Shown piece by piece: positions 32,010 to 37,311 of a DNA stretch of 37,311 bases. The DNA is from an uncultured Lentisphaerota bacterium (GTDB lineage Bacteria; Verrucomicrobiota; Lentisphaeria; Oligosphaerales; CAITYL01). Position 1 is the first letter of the stretch; each line of letters starts with the position of its first letter. A model generated the notes under the pieces. That model had not been told where the DNA came from. It saw nothing but the letters and a program-made list of their open reading frames with translations, and did no database searches. Location: assembly GCA_903896595.1 (NCBI GenBank), contig CAITYL010000260.1:1-37311 (forward strand). Reading direction: 5' to 3'. Position numbers and translations under genes: made by a program.

Positions 32010-32066
32010 ATCCGAGCGCCATCGATTGCGATCGGCCGCAATCGACCGCGACCGATTGCAATCGAT
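32010..32066. repeat. Palindromic CGATTGCGATCGG-type repeat
   Basis: Overlapping inverted motifs built on CAATCGACCGC and GATTGC. A related stretch lies inside the N-terminal coding region of the S41-like gene (18019-18060). Confidence 0.45.
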
Positions 32067-32155
32067 ACCGGAAACAGAATGCCGCCATCCGTCATTCAAC
32101 GCCACGGCCTTGCGGAACGCCGCGGCACAGGCAGGATTGCCGGTGTCACGTTCCC

Positions 32156-33709
32156 TCAGGCGGGCGGCGTGTCCGCCAGGTTGCCGTCCCGCAGGACCAC
32201 CGGGACCAGCATGACCAGCGGCCGGCCGGGACTGGTGAGCTCCACCACCAGCCGGTTCACCGCCGCCGGCACCGCGGCCGCCTTCAGGGTGAAGGTCAGC
32301 TCGTTGATGCCACGCCCCAAATGGAACCCGAGGTTGAGCGTCCGCCCCGTGGCCTGGGGACCAATCTCCCAGCCGCCAGCGGCGTACCACTTGACGTGCA
32401 GTTCGGTCTGCACTTTGTAGCGGTTCCACACCTTGAGCTTCACCGTCTTGGCTTCGCCGTTGCGGACCGCCGCGCCGTCCGGGCCGTAATCCACGGCGAC
32501 CCGGAAGAAGTCGAAGGTGTACACCGGCCCGTTCAGGCAGAAATAGAGCTCGTCCAGGTACCGCGGCTCGCTGGTGGCAAACAGCCGCGCCGGATCAAAC
32601 CCGGTGAGATCGGTGGCCCCGTCCTCCACCAGCTCGATCTGGGGTGAATACCGCAGCGTCACCTGGCGGGCGATCCGCTCGGTGCGCCGGGTCATGTCGT
32701 CCACGTCCTGCGGCAACTGGTTGCCGAAATAGCCCAGTTCGCCCAGGTTCAGGCAGGCGGTCTTGATCTTGCGCCCGATCGGGGTGATCCATTTTTCCGG
32801 AATCGCGGTGATGCCGTGCAGGATGCCGAAGATGGAACCCACAGTGGCGCCAGTGCAGTCGGTGTCCTCGCCACAATTCACCGCGATACAGACGGACTGG
32901 GCAAAATCGCCCTCGCCGTACAACAGCCCGATCACCAGCATGCCGAGGTTGGACGGGACGTCCCAACCCAACTGCCCCTGATCAAACCCCTTCTTCCGAT
33001 CCTCATCGCTGATGCAGGCGGGAATGTGAAAGAACGTGCTGCCGCGGTACAGCCGCAACACCTCGTCGCGCGCCTCCTGCCACGTCTTGCCTTCGCCCTG
33101 GCACTGCCGCGCACACCGCACCGCCTTGGCCACGCCACAGTCGGGCGGAATGAACGACAGGCCGATGTCGATCAATTTGCGCAAGTCATTCTCGACAAAG
33201 GCGGCGGCTTCCAAGGCGGCACAGAAGACCTCGGCATAAGTGCCTTCGCCGTTGCCATGGTCCAAAATCGCGTCCTCATAGGCATAGCGCGCCGCCTGCT
33301 GCGGATTGCCGGGGCAGACGCAGGCCCAGATCTCGGAACGGATGAAGGCGCCGCAACTGTCCTTGAACAGGTTTTCCGAGGTTCCGGACAAGGGCGGTGG
33401 CAGCCCGGAACGCAAATTGATCTTGGCCGTGCCGTACTCGGACCAGTGCGGGGTCACGTACAGACACCAGTATTCGGCCAGCAGCCGGGCGTCAAGGTCG
33501 ATCCCCTTCTCCTCCAGCGCCACCAGCCACAGCAACTGGATGTCCAGATCGTCGTTCGGCAGGGGGTCGCCCTTCAGGTCCTGGGTGTAGAAACTGACCG
33601 CGTTGACCTGCCGCCGCCATTCCATCGGCGCCCCGAGCGTGCCGCCGATGTTCTTGCCCATCCAGCAGCCAAGCACCTTGTCGCGGTAGTCCTTGAGATT
33701 GAGCTTCAT
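32156..33709 (-). CDS. ADP-ribosylglycohydrolase family protein with C-terminal beta domain
   Basis: A 517-residue protein. The first about 330 residues are an ADP-ribosylglycohydrolase (ARH/DraG) fold with both metal-binding motifs: LPNDDLDIQLL (50-60) and AVNCGEDTDCTGATVGSIFG (276-295). The last about 140 residues are probably a beta-sandwich (FFRVAVDYGPDG to the end). No signal peptide is seen. Many ARH homologues in this type of genome stand next to sugar genes and AraC regulators and may cleave N- or O-glycosidic bonds other than ADP-ribose; this is an inference. AAAGGAG (complement of 33720-33726) lies ten bases before the ATG. The gene is divergent from the AraC-type regulator at 34010, which probably controls it. 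Confidence 0.85.
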   Translation of the reverse strand: MKLNLKDYRDKVLGCWMGKNIGGTLGAPMEWRRQVNAVSFYTQDLKGDPLPNDDLDIQLLWLVALEEKGIDLDARLLAEYWCLYVTPHWSEYGTAKINLRSGLPPPLSGTSENLFKDSCGAFIRSEIWACVCPGNPQQAARYAYEDAILDHGNGEGTYAEVFCAALEAAAFVENDLRKLIDIGLSFIPPDCGVAKAVRCARQCQGEGKTWQEARDEVLRLYRGSTFFHIPACISDEDRKKGFDQGQLGWDVPSNLGMLVIGLLYGEGDFAQSVCIAVNCGEDTDCTGATVGSIFGILHGITAIPEKWITPIGRKIKTACLNLGELGYFGNQLPQDVDDMTRRTERIARQVTLRYSPQIELVEDGATDLTGFDPARLFATSEPRYLDELYFCLNGPVYTFDFFRVAVDYGPDGAAVRNGEAKTVKLKVWNRYKVQTELHVKWYAAGGWEIGPQATGRTLNLGFHLGRGINELTFTLKAAAVPAAVNRLVVELTSPGRPLVMLVPVVLRDGNLADTPPA

Positions 33710-33756
33710 TGGTCAGCATCTCCTTTGTGTGAACGTAATAGCAAAACAGACAGGTT

Positions 33757-33918
33757 ATTGACTGGTTCCGGCCACAGCCGGAACCTCTAGAGTGGCGGTG
33801 GCTCGACACCGCTTTCATACTGATTTCCCAAGTCACACGCTTCAATACAGTATGAAAGCGCCGTCAAGCCGGCGACACTCAAAAGCGCCAGCCCGGTTCC
33901 CGGCTGGCGCGGCTTCAC
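33757..33918. repeat. Dispersed multi-hairpin repeat, second copy
   Basis: The same internal plan as 14380-14540: a TTCCGGCCACAGCCGGAA stem, two inverted GAGTGGCGGTGGCTCGACAC-type arms around CAGTAT, then GCGCCAGCC..GGCTGGCGC. The outer 17-bp inverted repeats of the other copy are not present. It fills most of the divergent promoter region 33710-34009. Confidence 0.65.
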
Positions 33919-34009
33919 CTGCCGCATGACATTGCACTAACTAAGACATCTTCAACATATACATTACCGCCATGCCATTCCACGCACGATTGCGACAATA
34001 AATAACACT

Positions 34010-34945
34010 ATGCCGACAACTTTACCCCATCTTCAGCCCGTCGCCATCCCCCACTCCGACCAGCTCAGCCTGTGGCGCGACGAGTTTATTTTCCGGCTCC
34101 CCGGCCTGCCGGTCATGGTGCAGCGGAACGCGCAGAGCGACTGCGCCCCGCACCGGCATGAGTTCACCGAGATCGTCTTCATCCTGCGCGGCCGGGGCTG
34201 GCACCGGTTCGGCGAACTCCGCAAGCCCCTCCGCCCCGGCCAGCTGTTGGTGCTCTCCGGCCGGCAGACGCATGGGTTCCAGGATGTGGAGCAGTTGGAA
34301 CTGGTCAATGTCCTTCTCTGCCGGCACTTTTTGCGCGACCATCAGCGTTCCCTGGCGGCCCATCCCGGCATCCGGCGGCTCTTCCCCCATTTCCCCGCAC
34401 CAACGGCCACCCTCGCCGCCCCGCGCCTCTTCCAACTTGCCCCCGACCAACTGGAACACGCATTGGCCCTGGTGCATGAAATGGAGGTGGAACTGCGCCG
34501 CCTGGCACCGGGCTTCGCCACCGTGCTGAACGGCCTGGCCCTGGAGCTGCTCGGACGCCTGGGCCGGCTGGCCACAGAACACGACGGCAGCCCCGACACT
34601 GCCACGCTCCGCCGCCAGCAGTTGCACGCCGTGTTCGCGCTGCTGGAACAGCGCTACGGGGAAACCCTGTCCCTGACGCTGCTGGCGCAAACGGCCCATC
34701 TCTCCCCCCGCTCGCTGGAACGCCATTTCCGGGAGGCCGCGGGCCTGTCGCCCGTCCAGTACCTGCTCCAGCTGCGCCTCACTCACGCCGCCCGGTTGCT
34801 GCGCGAAACCGCCCTGCCGGTCCGCGAACTCGCCCGCCGTTGCGGATTCCGCAACCTCAGCTATTTCGCCCGCCGTTTCCACCACGCCGCCGGCCTGACT
34901 CCCCACCGCTACCGGACCACGGCGATGGCCCGCCAGAACCCGTAA
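34010..34945 (+). CDS. AraC family transcriptional regulator
   Basis: A 311-residue one-component regulator. The N-terminal cupin ligand-binding domain includes PHRHEFTEIVFILRGRG (47-63) and RPGQLLVLSGRQTHGF (75-90). The C-terminal double helix-turn-helix spans about 221-303, with LSLTLLAQTAHLSPRSLERH (220-239) and RELARRCGFRNLSYFARRFH (272-291). It probably senses a sugar or similar small molecule and acts on the divergent ADP-ribosylglycohydrolase gene. No Shine-Dalgarno precedes the ATG; the leader is AT-rich, so initiation may be weak or the transcript nearly leaderless. The ligand is unknown. Confidence 0.92.
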   Translation: MPTTLPHLQPVAIPHSDQLSLWRDEFIFRLPGLPVMVQRNAQSDCAPHRHEFTEIVFILRGRGWHRFGELRKPLRPGQLLVLSGRQTHGFQDVEQLELVNVLLCRHFLRDHQRSLAAHPGIRRLFPHFPAPTATLAAPRLFQLAPDQLEHALALVHEMEVELRRLAPGFATVLNGLALELLGRLGRLATEHDGSPDTATLRRQQLHAVFALLEQRYGETLSLTLLAQTAHLSPRSLERHFREAAGLSPVQYLLQLRLTHAARLLRETALPVRELARRCGFRNLSYFARRFHHAAGLTPHRYRTTAMARQNP

Positions 34946-34974
34946 CCCGCGCCAAAAAGAGGGAACCGGTCGGA

Positions 34975-35020
34975 TTCACCACGAAGTCACGAAGAGCACG
35001 AAGACAAATCGAAGGCGTTT
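34975..35020. repeat. Dispersed CTTCGTG-type repeat, copy 3 (inverted)
   Basis: TTCACCACGAAGTCACGAAG followed by AGCACGAAG is the reverse complement of the block at 124-185. Confidence 0.55.
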
Positions 35021-35078
35021 CAGATCGCGCCTAATTGTATCGATTCAATTATGATTTATTGTGCAGCAAAATTAATAT

Positions 35079-35106
35079 TTGTGTTTTTTGTCAGAATTGT
35101 TATAGT
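35079..35106 (+). promoter_or_regulatory. Possible promoter of pdxS
   Basis: Within an AT-rich island, TTGTGT (35079-35084), 16 bp, TATAGT (35101-35106). The -10 matches well, the -35 less so. It lies 66 bp before the pdxS ATG. Confidence 0.4.
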
Positions 35107-35171
35107 ACATTGTCATTTGCGCCAACCGTAACCGTTCCGCCCACCCGCCGACACTTTTGGAGACCCGCCCC

Positions 35172-36065
35172 ATGTGCACCTCGCCCCAGTCCGAACGCTT
35201 CCGCCTCAACAGCCAGCTCGCCCAAATGCTCAAGGGCGGCGTCATTATGGATGTCACCACGGTCGAACAGGCGCTGATCGCCCAGGAAGCCGGCGCGGTC
35301 GCCGTGATGGCGCTGGAACGCGTCCCCTCCGACATCCGCAAACAGGGCGGCGTCGCCCGCATGTCCGCCCCGGAACTGATCAAGGCGATCAAGGAAGCCG
35401 TGACCATTCCGGTGATGGCCAAGGCGCGCATCGGCCACTTCGTCGAGGCACAGTTGCTGGAGGCGCTCAAGATCGACTACATCGACGAGAGCGAAGTGCT
35501 CACCCCCGCCGATGAGGAATGCCATATCGACAAAACCAAGTTCGCCATCCCGTTCGTCTGCGGCGCCCGCAACCTGGGCGAAGCCGCCCGGCGCATTGCC
35601 GAGGGCGCGGCCATGATCCGCACCAAAGGCGAGGCGGGCACCGGCAACGTGGTCGAGGCGGTGCGGCACATGCGCGCCATGAACCGCGAGATCCGCCAGC
35701 TCACCAGCCTGCCCGAGGAGGAAGTCGGGCCGTTCTGCAAGACCAACGGCGTGCCGCTGGAAGTCGCCCGCCAGGTGCGCGAACTGGGCCGCCTGCCGGT
35801 GGTCAATTTCGCCGCCGGCGGTCTCGCCACCCCGGCCGACGCCGCCCTGATGATGCAACTCGGCTGCGATGGCGTGTTCGTCGGCTCCGGCATCTTCAAG
35901 AGCGCCGACCCGGCCAAGCGCGCCCGCGCCATCGTCAAAGCCACCGCCTATTTCAACGACCCCGCCAAGGTGCTGGAAGCCTCCATGGACCTGGGCGAGC
36001 CGATGCCCGGCATCGAAATGAAGACCATTCCGGAAGCCGAACGCCTAGCCAGCCGCGGCTGGTGA
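35172..36065 (+). CDS. pdxS: Pyridoxal 5'-phosphate synthase subunit PdxS
   Basis: A 297-residue Pdx1. It makes PLP from ribose 5-phosphate, glyceraldehyde 3-phosphate and ammonia delivered by PdxT. The barrel motifs are GGVIMDVT (22-29), the imine-forming lysine in [10 protein letters not shown] (Lys84), [15 protein letters not shown] (101-115) and the second lysine in [17 protein letters not shown] (Lys152). It is very well conserved over the whole length. ATG 35172 is used, with GGAG at 35159-35162 nine bases before; a TTG at 35157 would add five residues. pdxT follows 201 bp downstream, beyond an inverted repeat. Confidence 0.97.
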   Translation: MCTSPQSERFRLNSQLAQMLKGGVIMDVTTVEQALIAQEAGAVAVMALERVPSDIRKQGGVARMSAPELIKAIKEAVTIPVMAKARIGHFVEAQLLEALKIDYIDESEVLTPADEECHIDKTKFAIPFVCGARNLGEAARRIAEGAAMIRTKGEAGTGNVVEAVRHMRAMNREIRQLTSLPEEEVGPFCKTNGVPLEVARQVRELGRLPVVNFAAGGLATPADAALMMQLGCDGVFVGSGIFKSADPAKRARAIVKATAYFNDPAKVLEASMDLGEPMPGIEMKTIPEAERLASRGW

Positions 36066-36075
36066 ATGAATACAA

Positions 36076-36215
36076 GTAGATAGTAGACAGTAGGTTAGTA
36101 GATAGTAGAAATCAGCAATGGGCGGATTTTTGGAACGTACGAGCGCACACACGCCATCATTCACCCCCGCCCGTTTCATTCTAACCTACTACCTACTGTC
36201 TACTATATTCTGTCT
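36076..36215. repeat. Inverted TAGTAGACAGTAGG repeat between pdxS and pdxT
   Basis: TAGTAGACAGTAGGTTAG (36081-36098) is mirrored by CTAACCTACTACCTACTGTC and the following bases (36181-36206), which contain one extra ACCTACT unit. The transcript could fold into a long stem separating the two genes. Confidence 0.65.
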
Positions 36216-36266
36216 ACTACCTTCCCGAACTTCCCCGCGAACCGGGGGCGGGGCACGAGACCAATC

Positions 36267-36926
36267 ATGATCGGCATTTTGGATCTGCAGGGCGGCGTGG
36301 TGGAACACTTGGGGCACTTTAAGCGCCTCGGGGTGCCGGCCCGCCGGGTCAAGACGCTGGAGGAGCTGGACACCCTGACCGGGCTGGTGCTGCCGGGGGG
36401 CGAAAGCACCTGCCTCGGCCGGTTGCTGCGCATTTTCGGCCTGGACGCGGCCATCCGCCGCCGGGCCGCCGCCGGCCTGCACATGTGGGGCACCTGCGCC
36501 GGCACCATCCTGCTGGCCAATGAGATCGAGGGCGAGACGCCGCACCTCCGCCTGCTCGACATCACCGTGCGCCGCAACGCCTTCGGCAGCCAGTTGGACA
36601 GCTTCAACACGGTCGCCACCGTGCCGGAGGTGGCGCCCAAGCCGGTGCCGCTGACCTTTATTCGCGCCCCGGTCATCACCCGCGTCGGCCCCGGCGTGCG
36701 CGTCCTGCTGGAAGTGCGCGGCGCCACTGCCGCCGTCACCGCCCCCGGCATCCTCGCCACTATTTTCCATCCCGAATTGACGCCGACCCTGGCCTTCCAT
36801 GCCTACTTCGCGCGGCAGTGCGGCCTCACCCCGCTCCTGCCCGCCAGCGGCCCCACCGACCCCGCCTGGTCCCCCGAAGCCTGGACCCAATTGGCCCCCC
36901 TGCCCGGCCCCGCCGCCAGCGGGTAA
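36267..36926 (+). CDS. pdxT: Pyridoxal 5'-phosphate synthase glutaminase subunit PdxT
   Basis: A 219-residue class I glutamine amidotransferase. It releases ammonia from glutamine for PdxS. The family signature is complete: GILDLQGGVVEHLGH (3-17), VLPGGEST (41-48), nucleophile Cys77 in WGTCAGTILLA, VRRNAFGSQLDSF (101-113), FIRAP (131-135) and the His168/Glu170 pair in FHPELT. The last about 30 residues (Pro/Ala-rich) extend beyond the usual end near residue 190. No clear ribosome-binding site precedes the ATG. Confidence 0.95.
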   Translation: MIGILDLQGGVVEHLGHFKRLGVPARRVKTLEELDTLTGLVLPGGESTCLGRLLRIFGLDAAIRRRAAAGLHMWGTCAGTILLANEIEGETPHLRLLDITVRRNAFGSQLDSFNTVATVPEVAPKPVPLTFIRAPVITRVGPGVRVLLEVRGATAAVTAPGILATIFHPELTPTLAFHAYFARQCGLTPLLPASGPTDPAWSPEAWTQLAPLPGPAASG

Positions 36927-37311
36927 AGCTATAGAACATTGGGGGCGCCGCCCCCAAGCCCCCATCGGCGTCGCGGTGCTGATTGCCGGCAGCCTTCTCC
37001 TGCTGATGACAAAAGACTGGCGCCGCCGCCGCCCCCCCTCCTCCGCCGCCCTCGCCGTCTTGGGTGCCTTACCCTGGAAACGCCATTCGTCCTCTAGGTC
37101 CCCTAGGTCCTCACCGTCATCGTTCCCTCGCGGCCATGGGACCCATGGGACCCATGGGACCCATGGGACCCATGGGACCCATGAGACCCATGAGACCCAT
37201 GGGACCAATGAGACGGATGGGCACGCACGGACTTACACGGACGCCCACGGACCGGCAAGGACACCGTGGATTGCTCCGGCGTTGGCGGCCACTGCCGCGT
37301 CCGTGTAAGTC
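36927..37311. other. Gene-free end of window with repeats
   Basis: A palindrome TTGGGGGCG-C-CGCCCCCAA (36939-36957) lies 13 bp after pdxT and could weakly end its transcript. It is followed by low-complexity sequence, a CTAGGTCC doublet near 37094, the 9-bp minisatellite at 37134-37221 and CACGGAC-type repeats to the edge. No gene is supported. Confidence 0.5.
37134..37221. repeat. 9-bp minisatellite ACCCATGGG
   Basis: Nine units from 37141 to 37221: ACCCATGGG four times, ACCCATGAG twice, then ACCCATGGG, ACCAATGAG and ACGGATGGG, preceded by a partial unit. The unit contains the palindrome CCCATGGG. Confidence 0.9.

Noticed and set aside
36939-37308. A continuing coding frame after pdxT containing a (GTH)n repeat
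   Set aside because: It arises from the 9-bp minisatellite and GC-rich low-complexity DNA, with no start signal or recognisable domain.

Overview
The window looks like a chromosomal segment of a repeat-rich, mostly GC-rich Gram-negative-type bacterium. An assignment to the PVC group (Lentisphaerota, Kiritimatiellota or Verrucomicrobiota) is my best guess. It rests on overall style: housekeeping genes scattered one by one, an ADP-ribosylglycohydrolase beside an AraC regulator, DUF1638 and DUF4143 proteins, signal peptides of the MKTFLTV...AMA type, and many short palindromic intergenic repeats. No marker gene here proves it.

Layout. 1-2363: a tandem ACT-domain protein and an orphan oligopeptide-type ABC ATPase, separated by about 650 bp of nested repeats. 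2409-3557: a DUF4143 AAA ATPase with its own, nearly leaderless, promoter. 3965-14291: a lower-GC surface-polysaccharide locus with a GT-C type membrane protein (+), a minus-strand operon (methyltransferase, GT2, a small frameshifted ORF, epimerase, GT2, epimerase), then a plus-strand pair of a GtrB/CsbB-like polyprenyl-phosphate glycosyltransferase and a YfhO-like membrane protein. 14787-21822: trpB, a DUF1638 protein, purE, two secreted proteins of unknown role (one an S41-protease-like protein without its catalytic residues) and thiE. 21904-24895: an NMT1/THI5-like binding protein overlapping a WspA-like chemoreceptor. 25199-31841: galK, a Cys-rich secreted protein behind a long structured leader, and tRNA-Met followed directly by etfB-etfA-acyl-CoA dehydrogenase. 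32156-36926: an ADP-ribosylglycohydrolase divergent from an AraC regulator, then pdxS and pdxT.

How the genes work together. The polysaccharide locus probably makes and attaches a decorated surface glycan. Two epimerases resembling CDP-paratose 2-epimerase would supply unusual sugars, the GT2 enzymes build the chain, and the GtrB-like/YfhO-like pair would load a sugar on a lipid carrier and transfer it outside the membrane. An 11-base G tract inside one GT2 gene, a 9-base T tract in the methyltransferase and a T6 slippery site in the small ORF make phase-variable or frameshift-controlled expression a testable idea. The Etf pair should carry electrons from the acyl-CoA dehydrogenase. PdxS and PdxT form the R5P-dependent PLP synthase.

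The intergenic DNA is itself notable. At least five families of dispersed inverted-repeat elements occur here, several nested in one another, together with 8- and 9-bp minisatellites.
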